Positions 47,121 through 54,923 of a stretch of 64,000 nucleotides of DNA are shown here, in pieces (the stretch's first letter is position 1; each line of letters opens with the position of its first letter). This stretch comes from Rhabdobacter roseus. GTDB taxonomy: Bacteria > Bacteroidota > Bacteroidia > Cytophagales > Spirosomataceae. The notes beneath the pieces are model-generated. The model was given only the letters and a program-made list of their open reading frames with translations. It had not been told where the DNA came from and ran no database searches. Where the stretch lies: NCBI RefSeq assembly GCF_014202275.1, contig NZ_JACHGF010000003.1, positions 186,001 through 250,000 on the forward strand, read 5' to 3'. The position numbers and the translations under genes were made by a program.

Positions 47121-48593
47121 TTAATTATAACCGGGGTTTTGCGTCAGGTTCGGATTGGCCTGGGTTTCCAGCAACGGAATCGGGAACAGTCGGTGCAGCG
47201 GCTCCGCCGGTTTCCCGCTACTTTGCAGTACTTGCACAAACCGGCCCGTCCGGAGCAAATCCCAGCGGTGGTGCCCCTCAAAAGCCAGCTCCATACGCCG
47301 TTCTTCCCACACCGCCTCCCGGAATTGCGCCTGGGTAAGGCCCGCCAGGTTGGGCAGAGCCGCCAGCTCGGCCGGTTCGTCGGTCCCGTTGGCGTTGGCA
47401 TCGCGAGCGCGCTTACGGACCAGATTCACCGCCTCGTAAGCCGCCGCCGTGGGACCGTTGAGCTCGTTTTCGGCTTCGGCAAATAGCAGCAGTACATCGG
47501 CGTAGCGAAGTACGATCCAGTTGGCGTCGCCGCCCTGCGCCTGCCCAAAGGTAGGATCCCAGTACTTCATCGGGGCCGGTCCGGCCTGGGCCTTGCCGCG
47601 GGCGGTGATCTCGGGGTAATGCGGGCTCGGAAAGGAGTCGACCATCGTGATGTGCTTGCGGTAGTGGTCGGGGAAGGCATTGTAAAAAGACCGCTGGGCG
47701 GCAATGGCCGTACCGGCAATGGCTCCGTTGAGGAGAATATTGGGATTTCGCGAGGCAAACTGCGACGTGAACGCGCTGCCCCCACCCCGCGCATTGCCCG
47801 ACTTAAACTGAACCGAGAAAATGTGCTCGCGGCCGTTTTCGTTTTGTATCCGAAATACATTCCTAAAATCAGGAAATAAGCTATACCGGTTCGACTGCAT
47901 CACTTCCTGGGCTTTGTCGCGCGCGCCCGGCCAGTTTTGCCGCGTCAGGTAGACCTTGGCCAGCAGCGCCCGGGCGCCCCCCTGCGTAGCCCGGCCCAGC
48001 TCCGCATTGGCGTAGGTAGCGGGAAGTACCCCTTCGGCGGCCCGTAAATCTTCCTCGATGAGGCTGTAAATGGCTCCGCTCTCAGCGCGGGGTAGTCGGT
48101 TGTTGGCGTCGTCGAGGGTTGGCTCGGTGATCAAGGGTACATCCCCGAAGCCCTGCACCAGGTTGAAGTAAAATAAGGCCCTCAGGAAACGTACCTCGCC
48201 CAGGTACCTGGCTTTGAGGGTTTCGTCCATCGCAATGGCCGGAATCGCGGCCAGGGCCACGTTGGCGTAGTTGATGCCCCGGTACATGACCGTCCAGAAA
48301 TCCCGAAAGACGGGGTCGGCCGGGGAGTACTGCATGGCGTCCAGGCCGCCGGTTAGCTCCCCGCGGTTGGCGATTTCGGTCGATACGTCCCCAAAGTACC
48401 AGCCGTTGCTGTTGTAGTAGCCCGTCATAGCCGAGTACACGGCGTTCACCCCCGCCACGGCGTCGGCGGGAGTACGGAAGAAATTATCACCGCTGATCTG
48501 CGACAAGGGTTTTTCGTCCAAGAACTGCTCGCAGCCCCAGGTACCTACCAGGGCGCTCAGCACGAGGGCGGATTTATACAGGAATCTTTTCAT
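47121..48593 (-). CDS. SusD/RagB-family glycan-binding lipoprotein (block C)
   Basis: This 490-aa outer-membrane lipoprotein has signal peptide MKRFLYKSALVLSALVGTWG with Cys21. SusD features are FWTVMYRGINYANVALAAI, LGEVRFLRALFYFNLVQGFG and DVPLITEP, then the C-terminal EAVWEERRMELAFEGHHRWD with LLRTGRFVQVL and LFPIPLLETQANPNLTQNPG. The SusC gene ends 26 bp upstream and the sulfatase follows immediately. No FecR or ECF sigma gene accompanies this pair. Confidence 0.95.
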   Translation of the reverse strand: MKRFLYKSALVLSALVGTWGCEQFLDEKPLSQISGDNFFRTPADAVAGVNAVYSAMTGYYNSNGWYFGDVSTEIANRGELTGGLDAMQYSPADPVFRDFWTVMYRGINYANVALAAIPAIAMDETLKARYLGEVRFLRALFYFNLVQGFGDVPLITEPTLDDANNRLPRAESGAIYSLIEEDLRAAEGVLPATYANAELGRATQGGARALLAKVYLTRQNWPGARDKAQEVMQSNRYSLFPDFRNVFRIQNENGREHIFSVQFKSGNARGGGSAFTSQFASRNPNILLNGAIAGTAIAAQRSFYNAFPDHYRKHITMVDSFPSPHYPEITARGKAQAGPAPMKYWDPTFGQAQGGDANWIVLRYADVLLLFAEAENELNGPTAAAYEAVNLVRKRARDANANGTDEPAELAALPNLAGLTQAQFREAVWEERRMELAFEGHHRWDLLRTGRFVQVLQSSGKPAEPLHRLFPIPLLETQANPNLTQNPGYN

Positions 48594-48619
48594 GATTAAC
48601 TTGTTTGCGTGATCAAGTA

Positions 48620-51600
48620 CTAAAAACCGATTTGTACGCCCAGCCGGTACGTTTTGGCCAGCGGATAGGCGTTCATATCGACGCCGAACACGGTGTTGTT
48701 ATTCCCCATGGAGCTTACTTCCGGGTTGTAGCCCGAGTACTTGGTCAGCGTCAGGAGGTTTTCGGCGGCGGCGTACACCCGCGCTCTTTTCAGGAATGCG
48801 CCGGGTGCCAGGGGTACATTGTACCCCAGCGTGAGGTTGCGAAGCCGAACGAACGAGCCGTCTTCGATGTAGTTGGAGCTCACCCGGTTGGGGAAAGTAC
48901 CCTCCCGGCCGTCGGGGCGGTCGATCTTGGCGATGCGGTTGCTGGTTCCGGGGCCGTCCCAGGCTTCTTTGTAAATGGCCAGGCCGTTCTTGCCGTTGAT
49001 CTGCGTCGTGAGGTCGATCAGGTTCAGGTTCAGCACGTCATTGCCCTGGGTACCGTTGACAAAAATACTCAGGTCAAAACCCTTGAAGGAAAGCGTATTG
49101 TTGATCCCAAATTCGTACTTGGGATGCGGATTACCCACCACGGTTTCGTCTAAGCCTTCCTGAAAAACGCCGTTTCCGTCAACGTCACGGTAGTTTTCAA
49201 AACCGGGGCCCACGTTGCTGTTGTTGGCCATGTGCCCGGCTCTAAATTCCTCCTGGGTTTGCCAGAGGCCGTCAAAAATATTCCCCCAAAATACCCCGAT
49301 GGGCTGTCCCTCCATGATGACGGTCCCCGCGCCGCCGTTGCGCTGAATGAGGTAGCTGCTGATGGTGGACCCAAAAAAGCGGTCGGCGTCGGCCAGCTTA
49401 AGTACCTTGTTACGGTTAAAGGAAATATTGGCGGCCAGATTCCACTTCAGGGCCTGGTCGGCGATGATGGCATTGAGCCCCAGCTCCAACCCTTTGTTGC
49501 GCACGCTCCCGATGTTCATCAGGGAAGAGGTGTACCCGCCCTGCCGCGGAATGGCCACGTTGAAGAGCAGGTCACGCGTGACTTTGTAGTAGTAGTCGGC
49601 TACGAGGCTCAGCCGGTTGTTGAACAGGCCCAGGTCTACGCCCGCGTCCCACTGGTCGGTACTTTCCCACTTCATGTTTTCGTTGACCAGCGCCCCGGGC
49701 ACGATCGTCGTCACGAAGTTGTTGCCAAAGGCATACGGACTTCCCAGCCCAAAGGTCTGTACGTTTTGGTAGAGCGGAATTTCCTGATTACCCGTACGGC
49801 CGTAGCTGGTTCGTACTTTCAAATCGCTCAGCCAGCGGTTTTCGCGCAGGAATTTTTCCTGGCTCACGCGCCAGGCTACGGCGGCCGACGGGAAGAAGCC
49901 GTAGCGGTTGTTTTGCCCAAAGCGGCTGGAGCCGTCGTAGCGGGCCGAGGCCGTGAAGAGGTACTTGCCGGCGTAGTCGTAGTTGACCCGCCCCAAAAAC
50001 GAAACCAGCGACCAGCGGAAGGCGTCCGAAGCCGGAAACTGCGGCGAACTACCCAGCCCCAGGTTTTCGTAGCCTAGGATGTCGGTAAAGAAATTCTGGC
50101 TGATGGCCGTCACGCTCGACGTGCGTTCGCGCTGCACGCTGAAGCCCGCCAGGGCGTTGAAGGTATGGCGCTCGGCCAAGGTTTTGTGGTAGGTGAGGGT
50201 ATTTTCATTGACCCAGTTAAAAACCTGGTTGACCGCCACGCGACCGGTGCCGCCCACGCCCCGCGATATAACGAAGTCGGAGGGAATGTAGGCATTGAGC
50301 CGTACGTGCGAAATATCGGCCCCCAGGCTCACCTTCGCCACCAGGCTCTCCCCGATCCGGTACTGCGCAAAAAGGTTGCCAAGTACCCGGCTGTTGGTTT
50401 TATTGTTCTTCATCCGCTCGGCCGTCTCGACCGGGTTCTGGGTTTGGGGACTGGCGAAAATACCCGTGGTGTTGAAGAGCTTCTCCTGGGAAGAATACGA
50501 GCCGTCGGGCTGCCGGACGGGTAGCGTAGGTACCATGTGCATGGCCGCGTAGAGGATACCGCCCTGGTCGTGGCCGGTGGTGCTGTGGGGCACGGCGTCG
50601 TCTTCGATGAAGCTCGCAATGAGGCTCGTCCCTACCTTGAAGCGGTCGTTGGCGTCGTGCTCCAGATTGATCCCCGCGGTACCTTTCCGAAAGCGGGAAT
50701 TGATGATGATTCCCTGCTGATCGAAGTAGTTGCCCGAAATCGAAAAGCGCGTTTTTTCGCTACCGCCGCTCAGCGACAGGTTGTGGCTCTGGATGGGGGC
50801 CGTCCGGAAAATGGCATCCTGCCAGTCGGTACCCGCATCCATGGCGGCAATCTGCTCGGGCGTGTAGGCGCGGCTCAGCAGGCTGCCGTTGCGGAAGCGC
50901 GCCCAGAACAGGCGGTCGAGCTCGGCCCAATCGGGGGCGTTGAGCAGGTCCAGCTTTTTGGAGATTTGCTGCACGCCCACGTAAGTATCGTAGTTAATCT
51001 GCGTTTGGCCCGCTTTGCCTTTCTTGGTGGTCACGATCACGACGCCGTTGGCCCCGCGCGCCCCGTAAATGGCCGTGGCTGAGGCATCCTTCAGTACGGT
51101 GATCGACTCGATGTCGTTGGGGTTGATAAAAGCCAGCGGACTGGTACCCTGGTTATTACCGAAGGCATTGCCCGCCCCGATGTTGCCGGTACCCGAGCCG
51201 CTGTTGATCGGAAAGCCATCGATGACGTACAGCGGGTCGTTGCCGTACTGGATCGAGTTACTACCTCTGATCCGTACGCGGGGATTGGCCCCCGGCGCGC
51301 CGCTCGTCTGCGAAACCTGGACGCCGGGTACCCTACCCTGCAAGCCTTCCTGCAACGTAGCCACCGGTAGCTGCGTAATTTCCTCGCTGCTTATGCTGGC
51401 CACCGCGCCCGTCAGGTCCGACTTGCGCTGTACGCCGTAGCCCACCACCACGACTTCTTCCAGCGTTTTCTGGTCTTCGGCCAGCCTTACGTTCAGGGTG
51501 GTTTGATTACCCACGGGGATTTCCTGCTTCTCGTATCCCAAAAAACTAAAGACTAAGATGGCCCCCGGCTCCGTAACCGTAAGCTGGTAGTTGCCATCGG

Positions 51601-51805
51601 CATCGGTGGTCGTCCCCGTCAGGGTACCTTTTACCAGTACGTTTACGCCCGGCAGCGGCGTGTTGGTGCCCGCGTCCGTCACCTTTCCCTGCACCAGCTG
51701 AAAAGGTACTTGCTCTCTTGCCCTGGCCGCGGCCTGCCCACCCGATAATCCGAGCAGCCAGGCCAGCAGTACCGTGCATTTTGCTAAAGTAGCGGCTTTT
51801 TTCAT
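48620..51805 (-). CDS. SusC/RagA-family TonB-linked transporter without STN (block C)
   Basis: This 1061-aa outer-membrane transporter has a signal peptide ending near GGQAAARA, followed directly by the carboxypeptidase-like domain (VTDAGTNTPLPGVNVLVKGT). EEVVVVGYGVQRKSDLTGAV and the plug (DPLYVIDGFPINSG, ITVLKDASATAIYGARGANG) lead into the barrel. Unlike the other two SusC proteins it lacks the STN signalling domain. That fits the absence of a FecR/ECF pair here and suggests a different regulator, probably the adjacent IclR protein. A perfect inverted repeat abuts its start codon. Confidence 0.95.
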   Translation of the reverse strand: MKKAATLAKCTVLLAWLLGLSGGQAAARAREQVPFQLVQGKVTDAGTNTPLPGVNVLVKGTLTGTTTDADGNYQLTVTEPGAILVFSFLGYEKQEIPVGNQTTLNVRLAEDQKTLEEVVVVGYGVQRKSDLTGAVASISSEEITQLPVATLQEGLQGRVPGVQVSQTSGAPGANPRVRIRGSNSIQYGNDPLYVIDGFPINSGSGTGNIGAGNAFGNNQGTSPLAFINPNDIESITVLKDASATAIYGARGANGVVIVTTKKGKAGQTQINYDTYVGVQQISKKLDLLNAPDWAELDRLFWARFRNGSLLSRAYTPEQIAAMDAGTDWQDAIFRTAPIQSHNLSLSGGSEKTRFSISGNYFDQQGIIINSRFRKGTAGINLEHDANDRFKVGTSLIASFIEDDAVPHSTTGHDQGGILYAAMHMVPTLPVRQPDGSYSSQEKLFNTTGIFASPQTQNPVETAERMKNNKTNSRVLGNLFAQYRIGESLVAKVSLGADISHVRLNAYIPSDFVISRGVGGTGRVAVNQVFNWVNENTLTYHKTLAERHTFNALAGFSVQRERTSSVTAISQNFFTDILGYENLGLGSSPQFPASDAFRWSLVSFLGRVNYDYAGKYLFTASARYDGSSRFGQNNRYGFFPSAAVAWRVSQEKFLRENRWLSDLKVRTSYGRTGNQEIPLYQNVQTFGLGSPYAFGNNFVTTIVPGALVNENMKWESTDQWDAGVDLGLFNNRLSLVADYYYKVTRDLLFNVAIPRQGGYTSSLMNIGSVRNKGLELGLNAIIADQALKWNLAANISFNRNKVLKLADADRFFGSTISSYLIQRNGGAGTVIMEGQPIGVFWGNIFDGLWQTQEEFRAGHMANNSNVGPGFENYRDVDGNGVFQEGLDETVVGNPHPKYEFGINNTLSFKGFDLSIFVNGTQGNDVLNLNLIDLTTQINGKNGLAIYKEAWDGPGTSNRIAKIDRPDGREGTFPNRVSSNYIEDGSFVRLRNLTLGYNVPLAPGAFLKRARVYAAAENLLTLTKYSGYNPEVSSMGNNNTVFGVDMNAYPLAKTYRLGVQIGF

Positions 51806-51806
51806 T

Positions 51807-51841
51807 GTTCTATATTTGGTTTAGTATTTCAAATATAGAAC
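51807..51841. promoter_or_regulatory. Perfect 12-bp inverted repeat overlapping the third SusC promoter
   Basis: GTTCTATATTTG (51807-51818) and its exact complement (51830-51841) are separated by 11 bp and end 1 nt before the SusC start codon. On the minus strand the distal arm contains TATATTTG, matching the Bacteroidetes -7 consensus TAnnTTTG. The symmetry and position suggest a dimer-binding operator, perhaps for the IclR protein encoded just upstream. A leader hairpin is the alternative. Confidence 0.6.
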
Positions 51842-51956
51842 GTAAATTTTTCAGACCCTAGATTTATTACATTTTTTTTACAAAATCTAGCACATTATAA
51901 GGCAGAGAAGATTCTCAAGGGTACTTGCAGCACTTATTACTGCTCGGGAAAGCATA

Positions 51957-51997
51957 AAAAAAGCGAATGCAACGACCGGCGTTGCATTCGCTTTTTT
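51957..51997 (-). terminator. Rho-independent terminator after the IclR gene
   Basis: A perfect 18-bp stem, AAAAAAGCGAATGCAACG with its complement, has a 5-nt loop ACCGG. The T-run at the 3' side on either strand makes it potentially bidirectional. It lies 49 bp beyond the IclR stop (52046), insulating it from the SusC promoter. Confidence 0.9.
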
Positions 51998-52045
51998 AAG
52001 AAAAATCGCTTTTAAACCAAGGTACCTACCAAGTACCCCTGGGGC

Positions 52046-52861
52046 TCAGGTGGTGTAGTACCCCAGGCGCTGCGAAATGCGGCGGGCGTGCTCTTGAATG
52101 GTATGCCCGATGGCTTCAAAGGAACTGGCAGGCAGGCGGTCGGCCGGACCGGTGATCCAGATGGCAGCCACGGGGTACCCATTCCGGTCGAAGACGGGCG
52201 CGCCCACGCAGTGCATGGCATCAACTTCTTCGCCAAAATCGACGGCATACCCTTTCTCTTTGATCGTTTGGAGCGCCTCATAGAAATCACTCAGGTTGGT
52301 GATGGTATGGTCCGTGTAACGCTTGAAGTCCATTTTTTCACAAATCTTCTTTTGGATGTCCTGCGGCAGGAAGGCCAGCATGGCTTTGCTGGGCACGGCG
52401 GTATGCATGGGAAAGCGGGTACCTACGTCGACCCAGAATTTGAACGAATGCAGGCCCGGTACCTGATCCAGCACAATGCCCTCGTCGTTCAGAATCACCC
52501 CGATCAGCACGGTTTCGCGCAGGGTATCGCGCAGGCTCCGCATCACATCCAGCGATTTTTCCACCAGGTTTTGATCACTCACGGCGGCGTAGCCCAGCGA
52601 CAGGAGCTTGCCGGAAAGCGTGAAGGCCTTGGAGCTTTCGTCGCGGGCCAGGTACCCAAAATTCAGCAGCGTAGTAGCGATCCGGAACGTACTGTTCTTA
52701 GGGATCTGGAGCAGGTTGCTGATTTCGGTAATGCCCAGGCCCGCCGGATGCTGCGCCAACAGCTCCATCAATTGCAGCGCTCGCTCCAGGTTGGGTACGT
52801 GGTACTTGGAAGATTCGTCGCCGTCTTTTTTTACGTCTTCGAGCGAATGGGCTTCGGACAT
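52046..52861 (-). CDS. IclR-family transcriptional regulator
   Basis: This 271-aa DNA-binding regulator has an N-terminal winged helix-turn-helix (about 24-85: ALQLMELLAQHPAGLGITEI and NSTFRIATTLLNFGYL). The IclR effector-binding domain (about 95-265) includes RFPMHTAVPSKAMLAFLP, GYAVDFGEEVDAMHCVGAPV and GYPVAAIWITGP. The family typically controls sugar-acid and aromatic catabolism and binds palindromes at its own and target promoters. It lies between uxaA and block C. Inverted repeats at its own promoter and at the third SusC promoter are candidate sites. Confidence 0.93.
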   Translation of the reverse strand: MSEAHSLEDVKKDGDESSKYHVPNLERALQLMELLAQHPAGLGITEISNLLQIPKNSTFRIATTLLNFGYLARDESSKAFTLSGKLLSLGYAAVSDQNLVEKSLDVMRSLRDTLRETVLIGVILNDEGIVLDQVPGLHSFKFWVDVGTRFPMHTAVPSKAMLAFLPQDIQKKICEKMDFKRYTDHTITNLSDFYEALQTIKEKGYAVDFGEEVDAMHCVGAPVFDRNGYPVAAIWITGPADRLPASSFEAIGHTIQEHARRISQRLGYYTT

Positions 52862-52898
52862 GGTTGCGGGTGGTTAGGTACTTTTTAGAACGGGTGAA

Positions 52899-52936
52899 AA
52901 TAGTACTTTTTGTGCAATAAGCGCAAAAGTACTATT
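52899..52936. promoter_or_regulatory. 12-bp inverted repeat upstream of the IclR gene
   Basis: AATAGTACTTTT (52899-52910) and its complement (52925-52936) lie 14 bp apart and 38 bp upstream of the IclR start codon. The right arm carries TACTTTTG on the minus strand, a match to TAnnTTTG, so a protein bound here would overlap a possible promoter. It is a candidate autoregulatory operator. The half-site differs from that at 51807. Confidence 0.5.
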
Positions 52937-52970
52937 CTGGCCGCGGGCAGGTGGAAGGTACCTTTTACAG

Positions 52971-53008
52971 CAAAGTACCCCACCGGGTACTTCCAGCGGG
53001 GTACTTTG
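52971..53008 (-). terminator. Hairpin of paired CAAAGTACCCC motif after uxaA
   Basis: A perfect 11-bp stem, CAAAGTACCCC and its complement, has a 16-nt loop and lies about 70 bp beyond the uxaA stop on the minus strand. There is no strong T-run, so termination is uncertain. It is another inverted pair of the recurrent motif. Confidence 0.5.
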
Positions 53009-53077
53009 GGTTTTCCAAAAATGAAAATCAAATGGACTCGGGAGGTACTTTGAAAGTACCCCTCAGCGCCCGAAGTA

Positions 53078-54727
53078 CTACAACGACACGCCGCGCTTCC
53101 AGGGGATGAAGTCGTCCTGACCATTCTTGACGGCCAGCGCTTCTACCTCGCCGCTTGCCACGGCGATCAGGTGCTCGAGCATGGCGTCGCCCGCCTGCTC
53201 GATGGTCTGGGTACCTTCAATGATCGTGCCCGTGTTGATGTCGATGATGTCGGGCATTTTCTGGCTCAGGATCGTGTTGCTGGATACTTTCAGGACCGGC
53301 GCGATGGGGTTGCCCGTGGGGGTACCCAGTCCCGTGGTGAACAGCACCACGTTGGCTCCGGCGGCTACCTCGGCGGTGGTCGACTCCACGTCGTTGCCGG
53401 GGGTGCAGAGCAGCGTCAGGCCGGGCTTAGTGGCTTTTTCGGGGTAGTCGAGTACGTCTACCACCGGCGAAGTACCTCCCTTTTTGGCCGCCCCGGCCGA
53501 CTTGATGGCGTCGGTGATGAGGCCGTCCTTGATGTTGCCGGGCGAGGGGTTCATGTCAAAACCCGAACCCACAGCCAGCGCGCGGGCGTTGTAGGTCGTC
53601 ATGAGCTCCGAGAAGCGCTGCGCCGTAGCTTCGTCCACGCAGCGGTCGGACAGCTCCTGCTCCACGCCGCAGAGCTCGGGAAATTCGGAGAGAATCACTT
53701 TCGCTCCCAGCGTCACCAGCACGTCGGAGACGTACCCCAGCGTAGGGTTGGCCGAAATCCCCGAGAAACCGTCGGAGCCGCCGCACTCCAGCCCCAGGCA
53801 GAGCTGGCTCAGCGGCGCGGGCTGGCGCGTGAGCTCATTGGCCGCGGCCAGCCCGGCCAGGGTTTTCCTGAGGGCTTCGTCCATGAGGGCTTCCTCGGTA
53901 CCCAGCGCCTGTTGCTCCAGAATGAACAGCGGCCGGTCGAAGCCCGGTACGCGTTTCTCGATTTCCTCGCGCAGCATACTCACCTGCGCGTTCTGGCAGC
54001 CCAGGCTCAGCACCGTAGCCCCGGCCACGTTGGGGTGGGTAATGTACCCGGCCAGCAGTCCGCACAGCGCCTGGGCGTCCTGGCGGGTACCGCCGCAGCC
54101 ACCCGCATGGGTCAGGAACTTGATGCCGTCTACGTTGGGGAATACCCGGCTGGCGAGGGTTTCTACGCCCAGCTCGGGCAGGGTAGCTACCGCCAGGTCA
54201 TGTCCGCTTGTCCCCTGCCGGATCAGCGACAGCAGGTGCTCGGCTTTGCGCAGGTACGGGTCGCGCTTGCTGTAGCCCAGGGTATTGACGAGCGCGTCGC
54301 GCAGTACTTCGACGTTCCGGTTTTCACAAAACACCATGGGTACCACCACCCAGTAGTTGGCCGTGCCCACACTGCCGTCGGCGCGGTGGTAGCCCCGAAA
54401 GGTACGTCCCTGCCACCGGCTCACGTCGGGCTTTTGCCAGTCGGTTTTTCGGGTACCTACCGCAAACGAGTTGGTGGCGTGCTTGAGGTTAAAAACGTGC
54501 AGCAGTCCGCCCTTCGGAATGGCGCTTTGGGCCTTCCCCACCAGTACCCCGTACATGTACACGGAGTCGCCGGGAGCCAGGTCGTGCTCGGCAAATTTGT
54601 GCTTGGCCGCGACGTCGTCCTGCAACGTGAACTCCTGACCGTCCAGGCGCACGGTTTCATCCTTCTTAAGATCCCGAAGCGCTACGATGGCGTTGTCGTC
54701 GGGATGAATTTTCAAAATACTTGCCAT
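53078..54727 (-). CDS. uxaA: Altronate dehydratase (UxaA family)
   Basis: This 549-aa enzyme would dehydrate D-altronate to 2-keto-3-deoxygluconate in galacturonate catabolism, or a related sugar acid. The N-terminal SAF domain (about 1-95) contains VRLDGQEFTLQDDVAAKHKF and LAPGDSVYMYGVLVGKA. The C-terminal catalytic domain has YHRADGSVGTANYWVVVPMV, LTHAGGCGGTRQDAQALCGL and LGLECGGSDGFSGISANPTL, where Cys and His residues probably bind iron. The C-terminus TGLGTPTGNPIAPVLKVSSN is also typical. The whole chain is present and somewhat longer than E. coli UxaA. It is upstream of IclR on the same strand and suggests uronate use. Galactarate dehydratase-like specificity is an alternative. Confidence 0.9.
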   Translation of the reverse strand: MASILKIHPDDNAIVALRDLKKDETVRLDGQEFTLQDDVAAKHKFAEHDLAPGDSVYMYGVLVGKAQSAIPKGGLLHVFNLKHATNSFAVGTRKTDWQKPDVSRWQGRTFRGYHRADGSVGTANYWVVVPMVFCENRNVEVLRDALVNTLGYSKRDPYLRKAEHLLSLIRQGTSGHDLAVATLPELGVETLASRVFPNVDGIKFLTHAGGCGGTRQDAQALCGLLAGYITHPNVAGATVLSLGCQNAQVSMLREEIEKRVPGFDRPLFILEQQALGTEEALMDEALRKTLAGLAAANELTRQPAPLSQLCLGLECGGSDGFSGISANPTLGYVSDVLVTLGAKVILSEFPELCGVEQELSDRCVDEATAQRFSELMTTYNARALAVGSGFDMNPSPGNIKDGLITDAIKSAGAAKKGGTSPVVDVLDYPEKATKPGLTLLCTPGNDVESTTAEVAAGANVVLFTTGLGTPTGNPIAPVLKVSSNTILSQKMPDIIDINTGTIIEGTQTIEQAGDAMLEHLIAVASGEVEALAVKNGQDDFIPWKRGVSL

Positions 54728-54899
54728 GAACTTTCTAGAAACGATTCAGCTAATTATGATGGTAAATGCTTTGGGTAGTTTTGTTAAGCGTAAAGACGGC
54801 AAAGGGTACCTGCTACCCTGCCCCGTGGGGTACTTCCCGGCCCCGTATCTGTTCTGTTCGGGAAAATACCTGGTGATACAAGTACGCGTTCAGCGCCAA

Positions 54900-54923
54900 A
54901 AAGTACCTCTGCGGGGGTACTTT
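54900..54923 (-). terminator. AAAGTACC/GGTACTTT terminator after CNNM-type gene
   Basis: An 8-bp inverted pair AAAGTACC / GGTACTTT with an 8-nt loop overlaps the stop codon of the 54922 gene. On the minus strand it is followed by TT. It looks like a compact terminator made from the recurrent motif. Confidence 0.6.

Larger units (their letters stand above)
52862..53077. other. IclR upstream spacer with dense GTAC-motif cluster
   Basis: This 216-bp spacer contains ten GTAC tetramers by hand count; six are in AAGTACC or GGTACTT context. It holds two inverted repeats built from the motif (52899-52936 and 52971-53008) and a near-palindrome near 53042-53064. It should contain the promoter of the IclR gene and the 3' end of the uxaA transcript. 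Confidence 0.75.

Noticed and set aside
53171-54778. A 535-codon plus-strand open frame antisense to uxaA
   Set aside because: It overlaps a full-length altronate dehydratase with clear family motifs, its translation has no recognisable domain, and long antisense frames are expected in high-G+C codon usage.
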